64,000 nt of DNA from Streptomyces sp. NBC_01255 (lineage in GTDB: Bacteria; Actinomycetota; Actinomycetes; Streptomycetales; Streptomycetaceae). The notes under the pieces were generated by a model that searched no databases, was not told the DNA's origin, and was given only the letters and a program-made list of their open reading frames with translations. Positions 52,348 through 60,810 of the stretch are shown in pieces (within the stretch, counting starts at the first letter, position 1; the number at the start of each line of letters is the position of its first letter). The DNA is taken from the NCBI RefSeq assembly GCF_036226445.1, contig NZ_CP108474.1, positions 372,001 to 436,000 of the forward strand, read 5' to 3'. The position numbers and the translations under genes are program-made.

Positions 52348-52765
52348 CCGGGGCAACGGACTGTGGCGGGGCCGACCGTGTTCCCAGGCCGGGCGGAGGA
52401 CCCCACTGGATCCTCGGGATCCTCGGGATCCGATTCGTGGACAAGAGCGCCGGCCATGCGCCGGTCGGCGCGGAACTGCTCAATCTCCCTGCGTGGTGAC
52501 CGTACGCGTGGGCGGGGCACATGTGCCGCTGTGCAGTGCCCCCGACCCGCCGACCGGTACGGGCTCGCTCTCCGGCATCGTGACTGCGGTATCCGCCTGG
52601 GCCGCACCGCTCTCGCAGGGCTCGACGAGCGATCGCCTCCGTACGCGGCGACGGACGCTCGGATGCCCCTTTTCGGGCTCTTCCCGGTACCGAGGTCCGC
52701 ACACTGCGACACGTCCCCAAGCCGGTCACCCTGCACGGCTCGTCGTTCCTTCTCCGCTCAGCCCG
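52348..52765. other. intergenic stretch between convergent genes
   Basis: No supported gene. A short GGATCCTCG direct repeat (two and a half copies, about 52411-52431) is present. Open frames lack starts with ribosome-binding sites and do not resemble proteins. Confidence 0.5.
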
Positions 52766-53425
52766 TCACTCGTACCGGTACTTCAGCGAGTCCGCCTCCG
52801 CCTGCTCGATGTCGGCGATCGTCAGCTCCGGCATCCGCAGCTGCGCCAGTGTCACCTCGGCCGAGGTCGGCTGGGCGTCCGCCGGCAGCCACTGCTCCGG
52901 CCTCCAGGCCCCGCTACGCAGAAGCGACTTGGGGCAGTGCGGGTACACCTCCTCGACCCCCACCACCAGCGCGCTGGCCGGCGGCTTGCCCACCGCGGTC
53001 AACTGCGAGAGCAGATCCGGACGGGTGGAGACACAGGCCCGGCCGTTAACCCTGAGCGTCGTGGTGCGCCCCGGGATGACGAACAGCAGTCCGGCGCGTC
53101 CCGTGGCGATGACGTTCTGCAGGGTGTCCAGACGCTTGTTGCCCGTCGCGTCCGGTATCGCCACCGTCCGCGCGTCCAGGACGGCGACGAACCCGGCGGG
53201 GCCCCCGCGCGGGGAAACGTCACAGTTGCCCTCGGCGTCCGCACTGGCGACCAGGACCAACGATGAGCTTCCGATCAGCCGGCGGGTCTGCTCGGTGAGT
53301 TCGGTCATCTGCTTCCGCAGGGCCGTGTCCTTGGGGAGTTCGTAGACCTGGCGCAACGCCTGCTGGTCGGGCACGGCGTCAAGGAAAAGCGAGTCGAAGG
53401 CACTGCCGGTAAGGGGTGTCGTCAT
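52766..53425 (-). CDS. FMN-binding pyridoxamine 5'-phosphate oxidase-family protein (MSMEG_1061-like)
   Basis: 219 residues. A split-barrel flavoprotein: LVLVASADAEGNCDVSPRGG, PAGFVAVLDARTVAIPDATG, NKRLDTLQNVIATGRAGLLF and VIPGRTTTLRVNGRACVST. The RLDTLQN and PGR-TLR motifs bind the FMN phosphate. Length is normal for the MSMEG_1061 subgroup, whose substrates are not established. The gene stands alone, convergent with the WxLIP-like gene. Confidence 0.9.
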   Translation of the reverse strand: MTTPLTGSAFDSLFLDAVPDQQALRQVYELPKDTALRKQMTELTEQTRRLIGSSSLVLVASADAEGNCDVSPRGGPAGFVAVLDARTVAIPDATGNKRLDTLQNVIATGRAGLLFVIPGRTTTLRVNGRACVSTRPDLLSQLTAVGKPPASALVVGVEEVYPHCPKSLLRSGAWRPEQWLPADAQPTSAEVTLAQLRMPELTIADIEQAEADSLKYRYE

Positions 53426-53719
53426 GCCTCGAACCTAGTAGGCCGATCTGCGGTCGTTCTTGGGAGGGGGAACGGGGACGACCCACATGAGTTGCCCGAC
53501 GGGGCGCACGCCAGCAGGAGGTCGGGAACCGGTTCGAACCGTCTACCGGGATTCGTGTCGCCCTTCCCGGAGCTGACCGGATTCCGATAGGCGGACCCGC
53601 CTCGGCACTATTGCCCTTCCAGCCCTCGATTCCCCACGCCCTCCTTCCCAACGGCCTCATCGGCCTCATCGGTTAGGGTGCCTGTCCGGCGGATCATGAG
53701 GCCATAGGGTCTGACCGTG

Positions 53720-54010
53720 ATGAACCTCCAGGTCCGAGGCGAGAACGGCACGATCGAGGCCCGCGCGAAGCACGGTGTGGTCTGGGGTCCTGAGCTGGCT
53801 GGTCTTGATCAGTCAGTGTTTCCCATGCTGGGACACCTGCTGCCGTACGCGGACACTGTTTTCAACCACCGGCAGGTGTCGACCCTGTTGGACGAGGTAC
53901 CGCGGCTGCCTGCAGGCGTGCTGACTGATGAGTTCGCGCGCGAGTTGATCGAGCTGGGTCAGGTAGTTCTCGACGGACAGGGCCTGTACCTGTGGTTCCT
54001 CGGGGACTGA
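53720..54010 (+). CDS. hypothetical protein (96 residues)
   Basis: Start GTG 53717 or ATG 53720. The product (NLQVRGENGTIEARAKHGVV, PELAGLDQSVFPMLGHLLPY, FNHRQVSTLLDEVPRL) is compact with alternating strands and helices, no signal peptide and no membrane segment. Its composition is like a real cytoplasmic protein. An IS5-type end (GTGCCTGTCCGGCGGATCA after TTAG, 53675-53699) lies just upstream and an IS5 transposase remnant just downstream, so it may have been carried within or beside an IS. Family not recognised. Confidence 0.6.
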   Translation: MNLQVRGENGTIEARAKHGVVWGPELAGLDQSVFPMLGHLLPYADTVFNHRQVSTLLDEVPRLPAGVLTDEFARELIELGQVVLDGQGLYLWFLGD

Positions 54011-54535
54011 GACTGCAGGTCGGCTCGGTCCCGGAGCCATAGCCGGACAGCCGCGGTGGTGACGGTGCCGTGGAAGACGTAGGCCCTCTTGTCGTAGCGA
54101 GTGGCGACGGCCCGGAAGTTCTTGAGCCGGTTGATCGTCCGCTCGAGCTCGTTGCGGCGTTTGTGGATCTCGCTGTCGAAGCCGGTGGGCCGGCCGCCCC
54201 CACTGCCGCGGCGCTTACGGTTGGCCCGCTGGTCCTTCGGCTCGGGGATGGTGTGCTTGATCTGGCGTCTTCGCAGGTAGCGCCGGTTCCGACGTGAGCT
54301 GTAGGCCTTGTCTCCACCCAGGTGGTTCGGCCGAGTGCGGGGGCGACCGCCCTGCGGGCGGGGAACGCGGATCCGTTCGCTTGCGAGCTCGTAAACAGTC
54401 TTCCAGCTGCCGAAACGCTCGGGAAGGTCCCGCAACGGTACGCCCGTCCGGACCCTCAACGAGAACCCGTTGATCACCCTGCGGTGATCGTTCCACCGTC
54501 CCCCACGCAACCCAGCAGTGCTCGACTCCAGTTCA
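54010..54535 (-). pseudogene. IS5-family transposase, truncated and internally deleted
   Basis: The minus frame gives GLRGGRWNDHRRVINGFSLR, VRTGVPLRDLPERFGSWKTV, then jumps to ELASERIRVPRPQGGRPRTR, LGGDKAYSSRRNRRYLRRRQ, IKHTIPEPKDQRANRKRRGS, RRNELERTINRLKNFRAVAT and RYDKRAYVFHGTVTTAAVRL. About 50 residues between KTVYE and ELASE are missing, with the first catalytic Asp. The N-terminus is also lost. It is the same subgroup as 38945-39601. Confidence 0.8.
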
Positions 54536-54612
54536 GGCGCCGCCGCGTGTCCGGTAGATTGAGAATCTTCGGCCGGTGGGAGCCGCCCGGAGTCCGCGAA
54601 GGCGATCCTGCG

Positions 54613-55392
54613 ATGAACATGGACGAGACCCGCGTGCGTCTTGACGACGCGCTGAGCACTTTGGCCGAGGCCTTTCAGGGGATGACCGCCCACCCGGATG
54701 AGTCCCAGTGCGACTGCCACTGGGGCAGTGCGGAAGAGCTCGCGTTGTTGAAGACGGCCAATGTGCAGCTTGAGGCCGACCTCTTGAACCGTACCTGGCA
54801 AGCGACCGACTGGCGGGACCGTGCGGCCATCCTGCGCCGCATCCTCCCCCAGTTCACGAGGGCTCTCGTCGGCGGCTGCCTCGATCTCACCAGTCCTCTG
54901 GGGCACCCTGGTGCCGTATTCGCTGCCGGTGAGTGGCAGCAGTGGCCCGCCCGCCAGTCCCGAGCAGTATGGGAGTTCCTGCACGCCTGGTGGGCTCACA
55001 CCCTCAACGACGCGCATCCCGCCGTGCCCGCTGACGACGTACTCGCCGTGTGCACCGAGGCAGCCGGCACGCTCACCCCGTGGCTCTCCGTCTGGGAGCA
55101 GCAGAGCCATCCCACGGCCACCGAGCACCTGGCCGAATCGCTGGACGGCTGGGAGTACGACCTGCTGATGGACGTACTTCCCTGGCGTACCGACCGGGAC
55201 GAGGAAGGTGCGGAGGAGACACGGGTGGAACTCACGACCTGGACGATCAGCCATGCCCCTGCCCGGCTGCGGGCCCAGCATGCTCCCGAGCACTTGCTCC
55301 ACGCGGTACGGCTACTCGGCCTCACCGGCCCCGACCGCTGGTACGACCCTCACTGGCCTGTCCCCACTCCGCTTGGACCGGCCGCGGAATGA
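54613..55392 (+). CDS. hypothetical protein (259 residues, alpha-helical)
   Basis: ATG 54613; the frame upstream is antisense to the IS5 remnant and was excluded. Trp-rich helical protein (DWRDRAAILRRILPQFTRAL, WEFLHAWWAHTLNDAHPAVP) with a small Cys pair near residue 34 (CDCHW) and no signal peptide. The composition and continuous frame support a real gene. I do not recognise the family. It is followed after 175 bp by the GNAT-like gene in the same direction. Confidence 0.7.
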   Translation: MNMDETRVRLDDALSTLAEAFQGMTAHPDESQCDCHWGSAEELALLKTANVQLEADLLNRTWQATDWRDRAAILRRILPQFTRALVGGCLDLTSPLGHPGAVFAAGEWQQWPARQSRAVWEFLHAWWAHTLNDAHPAVPADDVLAVCTEAAGTLTPWLSVWEQQSHPTATEHLAESLDGWEYDLLMDVLPWRTDRDEEGAEETRVELTTWTISHAPARLRAQHAPEHLLHAVRLLGLTGPDRWYDPHWPVPTPLGPAAE

Positions 55393-55567
55393 CACACGAT
55401 GGCGGGCCGCCTCAGAACCCGTTGCCATACCGATCATGGAGTCTGTCGATCGAACGGGAGTCTCGATCGGTTGATCGCGGGCACTGCCCGGCATGAGAGC
55501 CGGTCCTGGCGGTACACGGGCAAAATCCAAAGGAACGGAGGGCCGCGCGCTGCTACGGTCGGGCGCT

Positions 55568-56071
55568 ATGAGCTGGCTTCCCGATGACTTCGTCCATCCC
55601 GTCCTGGTACCGCTGCCGGGCGGTGGCCATCACCTGCGGCCGATCCGGGAGGCGGACACCCCGCTCGACTATCCGGCTGTTATGGGTTCGCGCGAGCGGC
55701 TGTGGACCATCTTCGGCCCGGCCTGGGGCTGGCCTGCGGCCACCATGACCTACGAGGCCGACCAGGCCGACCTGTTGCGGCACGAGAAGGAGATAGCCGC
55801 ACACCAGTCCTTCAACTACGCGCTGTTCGACGCGGCGGAGACAGCTCTGCTCGGCTGTGTCTACATCGACCCACCGGAGAGGGCCGGCGCGGACGGCGAG
55901 ATCTCCTGGTGGGTGGTGGACGAGCTGGTGGACAGCAAGGTCGAGCAGGCCCTCGATGAGCTGGTGCCGCAGTGGATCGCCGCCGACTGGCCGTTCGAGC
56001 AGCCGCGCTTCCTCGGCCGAGAGATCTCCTGGTCGGACTGGCTCGCCCTGCCGGAGCACTCCGACGCGTAA
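55568..56071 (+). CDS. GNAT-like N-acetyltransferase-fold protein
   Basis: 167 residues from ATG 55568. The N-terminus GHHLRPIREADTPLDYPAVM and the middle NYALFDAAETALLGCVYIDP, ISWWVVDE follow the GNAT order of beta-strands, but the acetyl-CoA-binding R/Q-x-x-G-x-G/A loop is poorly preserved. It could therefore be a degenerate or non-catalytic member. It may be co-transcribed with the upstream hypothetical gene. Confidence 0.65.
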   Translation: MSWLPDDFVHPVLVPLPGGGHHLRPIREADTPLDYPAVMGSRERLWTIFGPAWGWPAATMTYEADQADLLRHEKEIAAHQSFNYALFDAAETALLGCVYIDPPERAGADGEISWWVVDELVDSKVEQALDELVPQWIAADWPFEQPRFLGREISWSDWLALPEHSDA

Positions 56072-56189
56072 ATCGCTTTTGTCGCACCGAGAGGTTCGGT
56101 TGCGGGTCGGACTTGGGTGCTCGGTTGGGTGCTCGGCTCGTGGCCGGTGAATGAAAGCAGGGCCTCCCGCACAGCTCATGGGTGTTGAA

Positions 56190-56385
56190 GTCCGTTTCCC
56201 GCCTGGCACCGGGTCTACGTGTTCTGCTGCCGCTGGCGGGACAAGGGCCTGGTCAAAGAGTTCCACGACCGGCTGCGTGGGAAGACCCGCGCCGCGGCCG
56301 GCCGGGACCCGGAGCCGACCGCAGGCATCATCGACTCCCAGTCGGTCAAGGCCGCGGCGTCCGTGCCCGCCTCCTCGTGTCCTCG
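56190..56385 (+). pseudogene. IS5-family transposase fragment
   Basis: The plus strand reads CRWRDKGLVKEFHDRLRGKT, AAAGRDPEPTAGIIDSQSVK, AAASV. This is the region around the first catalytic Asp (GIIDSQSVK) of an IS5-type transposase. Nothing upstream or downstream remains. It joins, at about 56385, the minus-strand remnant next to it. Confidence 0.75.
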
Positions 56386-56857
56386 TGTCCTCGACGAGCC
56401 AGCCTCGCGCGGTCAGACGCTTCGCCTTGGACCGCACCCCTTCGATCTTCGCCGGAACGAGCTCGAGGTCCAACAAGCTGGCGAGTTGCCGGCAGATCGC
56501 AGACCCTCGCCGGCCCGCTCACGATCGGCCAGGACGCGCATGATCCGCTGGTAGTCCGGCGGCAGCACCGTCACGTCCAGCCCTTCCCGCCGCACCGGCA
56601 CCACTGAGCCGGGCACCGCCCGGACCACCGCCGGTTCCGGCTCAACCGGCCGGGCATGGAAGGACTCGCACGTCCTTGGGTTCGCCGGCCTCGGACAGCA
56701 CCTCACTCACCGTTTCCTTCGCGATCACCAGGCGATCCCGCGCGGCCTCCGCCTCCTCCAGCTCGGCAACAAGCCGGTCCAGCTCGTTCCGCAGCAACTC
56801 CACCCGCTGCCGGGCAGCGACCTCCCGCTCCTCGATCAACCCCATCACCAACGGCAT
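56385..56857 (-). pseudogene. coiled-coil/HTH protein remnant, interrupted by IS5 fragment
   Basis: From 56857 the minus strand reads MGLIEEREVAARQRVELLRN, ELDRLVAELEEAEAARDRLV. After frame changes it gives VTVLPPDYQRIMRVLADRER and LDLELVPAKIEGVRSKAKRL, TARGWLVEDT. These segments fit, in order, a widespread actinobacterial gene with an N-terminal coiled coil and a C-terminal winged-helix-like region. It is broken by at least two frameshifts and cut by the IS5 piece. Function of the intact family is not known to me. Confidence 0.6.
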
Positions 56858-57124
56858 CTGACGCCTCCGCCAAAGAGAGAACACGACGTGTCATCTCTAT
56901 TGCAGCGGAGGCAACTTCACGCTTGACCAGCGGAAACCCGGCCATCACACCCGGAAGGACAACAGATTCTCAGTCCCCACCGTAAGCGTCACAAGATCTG
57001 CGGCAGAGCCGATGAACACGCTCACTTTGGATGCGCTGAACGCCGCGCCCGGTTCGCCCTCAACCCTTTGGAGAGTGCTGACCCCCTGTGACGCAGTCCC
57101 GGACGTGAGCCGCCTGCTGGGTGG

Positions 57125-57607
57125 TCAGCGCGCGAGCCCGCACAGCATCCGTACATAGGGGCTCCAGCGTGCCGGGCGGTCCACCGTGCCCGTGCAGGCC
57201 AGTTCGGCGCGGTCCAGGCTGTCTTCCAGGAGGGCGTCATGGAGGGGGCGGAAGACGAGCGGCCAAGTGAGGCGGGCAGGGCCGTGGACGGCCATGGCGA
57301 GGGTGTGGCGCAGCAGTGTGTGGTCCTGATCGACGGTGAACGCGGCGTATTCGTGGAATCCGTGGAAGCCGCGCGGGCCGCTGAAGGTGAAACGGACCCA
57401 TTGCGAGGGGATGTGCGTGGCGACGGTGTAGCGGACCGGGCCGTGTCCGCCGGCCGCCCCGGCCGCCAAGGGGCGGTCGAACTCCATGGAGGGCCAGCCT
57501 TCCTGTGGCCACAGTTTGTCGTCGCTGCTCGCCAGGGTGTCTATCAGCGCTCCCACCTCGCTTCGCTTCGCGGCCAGCAGGCGCTCGTGCACGTTGTAGA
57601 CGCCCAT
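57125..57607 (-). CDS. SRPBCC-like protein
   Basis: 160 residues, starting MGVYNVHERLLAAKRSEVGA. Middle PSMEFDRPLAAGAAGGHGPV, VRFTFSGPRGFHGFHEYAAF and LLRHTLAMAVHGPARLTWPL are consistent with a START/SRPBCC lipid- or ligand-binding fold. Cytoplasmic. Divergent from the TetR gene with two palindromes in between, so it is probably the regulated target. Ligand unknown. Confidence 0.75.
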   Translation of the reverse strand: MGVYNVHERLLAAKRSEVGALIDTLASSDDKLWPQEGWPSMEFDRPLAAGAAGGHGPVRYTVATHIPSQWVRFTFSGPRGFHGFHEYAAFTVDQDHTLLRHTLAMAVHGPARLTWPLVFRPLHDALLEDSLDRAELACTGTVDRPARWSPYVRMLCGLAR

Positions 57608-57626
57608 GCGTCCTCCTCAGACTGTT

Positions 57627-57664
57627 TTAGAGAATGGTCTCTAATATTGTGGAGAGTACTCTCC
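57627..57664. promoter_or_regulatory. two palindromes in the SRPBCC/TetR divergent promoter
   Basis: TTAGAGAATGGTCTCTAA (57627-57644) is a 7-bp inverted repeat with a 4-bp spacer. GGAGAGTACTCTCC (57651-57664) is a perfect 14-bp palindrome. Both share the GAGA/TCTC core and lie in the 62-bp region between the two starts. They are the obvious operator for the TetR-family protein; the second is 5 bp upstream of its start codon, indicating autorepression. Confidence 0.75.
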
Positions 57665-57669
57665 AACTC

Positions 57670-58263
57670 ATGGCAAGACCACCCCGCTTCGATGTGAACC
57701 AGCTCCTCGACGCCGCCGTGCGACTGGCTGCCGCAGCGGGCCCGGCCGCAGTGACGATGTCCGCGGTCGCCACGGAGGTCGGCGCCCCAAGCGGTTCGGT
57801 GTACCACCGCTTCCCCAGACGGACCGCGCTGCTTGCCGAGGTGTGGCTGCGGACGGTGGAGCGCTTCCAGGAGGGCTACTTCGAGGCCGTCGAATCAGGC
57901 ATCGACGCACGGCGGGCGGCTTGTGCGGCGGCGCGCCACGTCGTCGCCTGGAGCCGAGCACACCCGCAGGAAGCCGCGCTCCTCCTCTACGGCGCCGAGG
58001 ACTTCGGGCGCGCGGACTGGTCCGAGGCAGACCTCCAGCGCGCGGACCGCGGCAACCAGCGGGTGCGTGCCACCCTCGCTTCTCTCGCTACCACCCTGGG
58101 CGCTGAAGGTCCGCAGGCCACGGAACGTGTCGCGCTCGCCGTGGTCGACCTGCCCCTCTCGCTGGTCCGCCGCCACCTCCGGGCCGGCGACCCCCTCCCC
58201 GCCCACGCCGAGGACCTCGCCGAGGAATGCACCGCGGCACTGCTGACGAGCGTCACCGCTTAG
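57670..58263 (+). CDS. TetR-family transcriptional regulator
   Basis: 197 residues from ATG 57670; a start 12 codons earlier would cover the operator. The N-terminal HTH (LLDAAVRLAAAAGPAAVTMS, AVATEVGAPSGSVYHRFPRR) is standard. The ligand domain is all-helical with WSRAHPQEAALLLYG. It presumably represses the divergent SRPBCC gene and itself via the two palindromes. Effector unknown. Confidence 0.92.
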   Translation: MARPPRFDVNQLLDAAVRLAAAAGPAAVTMSAVATEVGAPSGSVYHRFPRRTALLAEVWLRTVERFQEGYFEAVESGIDARRAACAAARHVVAWSRAHPQEAALLLYGAEDFGRADWSEADLQRADRGNQRVRATLASLATTLGAEGPQATERVALAVVDLPLSLVRRHLRAGDPLPAHAEDLAEECTAALLTSVTA

Positions 58264-58681
58264 CGGATCCCCTGGAACCCAGGTCCCAGGCCGCGCCGGC
58301 TGGGCCGACGTCGAGTTCGCGGGGCGGGCAGCGCTCCTGGCTCCGGCGGCGTGGCCGGCTCCGGGGCTGGGCGGTACGCAGGCGAGGCCTGGTTCCGGCC
58401 GCCGAGGCGGAAACCCCGGCATCGGACTGCGGCTTCAGGGGCGAGGCTCTTGCCGACAGGTGTGTTTCTCGGCCAGCTCGAACCGCGGGTGGTGCGGCCT
58501 GCCCGACGTGAGGCACCAGGCCCGGCTTCCTGGCTACAGACGGGGCAGGCCACGTCGTACACCTGCCACACAGGCCGGGCCTCCCTCTCCTCCCGCTGCC
58601 GTTCTTCACGCTCGTCGATGATGGGCATGGACCGGACGCGTTCGCCAGACACCCTGTCTGACCAACCCCAGGAGGACTTGG
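58264..58681. other. stretch without a convincing gene
   Basis: A minus-strand frame from about 58628 starts MPIIDEREERQREEREARPV, with WQVYDVACPVCSQ giving a CxxC, but it degenerates into Pro/Arg-rich sequence. It could be a decayed small zinc-binding protein. No other candidate is seen. Confidence 0.4.
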
Positions 58682-59605
58682 ATGCAGAGCCTGCCCTTTG
58701 ACCGACCGGGCCGCTTCTGGCGAGGGAATCTCCATACGCACTCCGACCAGTCCGACGGCGCCCTGTCCCCCGAGGCCACGGCGCAGTACTACCAGGACGC
58801 CGGATACGACTTCCTGGCTGTCACCGACCACTTCCGATCCGAGTACGGCTTCCCGCTGACGGACACCAGGCCGCTGCGTACGGAGGGGTTCACCACCCTG
58901 CTCGGCGCCGAGCTACACGCGCCGCGCACGGAGGCCGGACCGTCGTGGCACATCGTCGCCGTCGGGCTCCCGCTCGACTTCACACCGCCCACCCTGGAGG
59001 AGACCGGACCGCAGCTGGCCCGCAGGGCACGAGCCGCCGGCGCGTACGTGGGCATGGCCCACCCCGCCGCCTCTCTCCTGAGCACCGCGGACGCCGAAAG
59101 CCTGGACGCAGCGCACGCGGTGGAGGTCTACAACGCGCTCGCCGCCCGCGAGGACCGCGGGGACAGCTGGCACCTGACCGACGTCCTCCTCAACCGGGGC
59201 CACCGGCTGCACACCTACGCGGCCGACGACGCCCACCTCCAACCCCAGGACCCGCCGGGCTGCGCCGCCTGGGTCCAGGTCCGCGCCGAGTCCCTCGACC
59301 CGGACCAGCTCCTGGCCGCGCTCAAGGCCGGGCACTACTACTCGTCCACCGGCCCCGAACTGCTCGACGTCAGCCTCACGAGCGAGCACATCACCGTCCA
59401 CTGCTCCCCCGTCCGCAAGATCCTGATCACCGGCTGCGCCCCCGGGGCACAAGTCGTGCAGGGCAAAGACCTGACGGACTGCACCCTGCCCCTGGCGATG
59501 TTCGGCAACGGATTCTGCCGGGTCACCGTCGAAGACGAGACCGGCGGACGAGCCTGGAGTAACCCCATCCACCTGGCGCCCACCGCGGCCGCCGGCACTC
59601 GATGA
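58682..59605 (+). CDS. PHP-domain metal-dependent phosphoesterase
   Basis: 307 residues; AGGAGG precedes ATG 58682. It has the PHP motifs NLHTHSDQSDG (metal His residues), AVTDHFRSEYG, GAELHAPR, GMAHPAA and AADDAHL, giving the trinuclear metal site of the PHP family. The C-terminal 80 residues (VRKILITGCAPGAQVVQGKD, FGNGFCRVTVEDETGGRAWS) are an Ig-like domain often fused to PHP proteins that act on polysaccharides or phosphodiesters. No signal peptide. Stands alone. Confidence 0.92.
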   Translation: MQSLPFDRPGRFWRGNLHTHSDQSDGALSPEATAQYYQDAGYDFLAVTDHFRSEYGFPLTDTRPLRTEGFTTLLGAELHAPRTEAGPSWHIVAVGLPLDFTPPTLEETGPQLARRARAAGAYVGMAHPAASLLSTADAESLDAAHAVEVYNALAAREDRGDSWHLTDVLLNRGHRLHTYAADDAHLQPQDPPGCAAWVQVRAESLDPDQLLAALKAGHYYSSTGPELLDVSLTSEHITVHCSPVRKILITGCAPGAQVVQGKDLTDCTLPLAMFGNGFCRVTVEDETGGRAWSNPIHLAPTAAAGTR

Positions 59606-60207
59606 CTCCTCCTACGCCTCCCACCCGCCCTCCGAAGGGAACCCCTGGCATGCTCTGGCCCGCCCTGCGCGCGCCTACGGGCGCATGGACAACGACCAAC
59701 TGACCTCAACCAGGAACGTCCGAGCCGAGGGCCCCGGCGCTGCGCAGAGCGCCGCCCACCGCCCCCTCACCGACGAGGAGGGCCCCCTGGTCCTCGACCT
59801 CGCCCGTACCGGGGACACCGGCCGGCCGCGGGGTGCCGACCGGTGCCGCAGGCGGGCGGAGAACTGGGCGGAGGCGTTCCTGCCATCGGCAGCAGGGCAG
59901 GCCGATCCGGTCGGGGGGCAGCCGAGTGCATCCACCCGACCACATCGTCGGCCCGCCCGGCGCATTCGCCGGACCGGCCGTGCCGAGCGGCCTTCCCGGC
60001 CCCATGGGCGGCCCGAGACTCACCCGTGACCTGCGGAAAGATCCACGACGGGGATTACCTCGGGTTCCGTCGCCGCACACAGGATCGTCACCGAACCGAC
60101 ATACCGAGCGGTCGGAAACCTCTTACGCAGGGGCTATACCCATGAGTAACGTACGCGGACCACCAGCGCCACCCGCCCGTTCCCCGGGGCTGCAAGGAGC
60201 AATATCG
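59606..60207. other. upstream region of the DUF485/symporter operon
   Basis: About 600 bp with no supported gene. A 114-codon plus-strand frame from 59685 has biased Arg/Pro composition and no ribosome-binding site, so I treat it as non-coding. The promoter of the operon starting at 60208 should lie here. Confidence 0.45.
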
Positions 60208-60810
60208 ATGTCGTACCACCAACCTTTCCCCGGCCCACCGCCCGTACCGCAGCACCGGAATGCCGGGCGGCACCGCCAAGAGGCGGCGTCGCAGTCCTGG
60301 GAGGGTGGATCGCCGTCCTGGGACACCGATCCACAGGCAGCCTGGGACTCGTCCCCGCGAGCGTGGGACTCCTCGCCGCAGGGCTGGGACTCCGCGCAGC
60401 AGCCCTGGGACGCGTCCCCGCAGCCGCAACCGCCCGCCGCCACCGACGATCGTGATGATCTGCGCCGGCTCGGATCGGCCTACCGCAGGCTCCGCCGCGT
60501 CGCCACCTTCACCGCGCTCGGCTACTTCGTCATCTTCCTTTTCCTGTCCGGCTACGCCCCCTCGATGATGACCAGCAACATCACCGGTGGTCTCACCACC
60601 GGTCTGGTCCTGGGGCTCCTCCAGCTGCCCGTGGCGCTGGCTGCGATCGCGCTGTACGAGCGGATCGCACGCAACCGCGTCGACCCGCTCGCCGCGGCGA
60701 TCCGCGAACGCGCCGAGCAGGCGGCCGCGGCAGCCGCGCCCCGGCCGGAACGCCAGAGCCGCTCCGGACGTCCCGCGTGGCAGCAGCCCACCGGAGGTGC
60801 GCGCGCATGA
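60208..60810 (+). CDS. DUF485 membrane protein with Trp-Asp repeat N-terminus
   Basis: 200 residues; AAGGAG precedes ATG 60208. Residues 1-85 are disordered with repeats of WDSSPxxWDS type (SWDTDPQAAWDSSPRAWDSS). Residues 87-170 are a DUF485 domain: YRRLRRVATFTALGYFVIFL, FLSGYAPSMM, TTGLVLGLLQLPVALAAIAL, YERIARNRVDPL. DUF485 proteins pair with acetate-type sodium:solute symporters. The stop overlaps the symporter start (ATGA), so they form one operon. It probably assists assembly or activity of the transporter. Confidence 0.9.
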   Translation: MSYHQPFPGPPPVPQHRNAGRHRQEAASQSWEGGSPSWDTDPQAAWDSSPRAWDSSPQGWDSAQQPWDASPQPQPPAATDDRDDLRRLGSAYRRLRRVATFTALGYFVIFLFLSGYAPSMMTSNITGGLTTGLVLGLLQLPVALAAIALYERIARNRVDPLAAAIRERAEQAAAAAAPRPERQSRSGRPAWQQPTGGARA

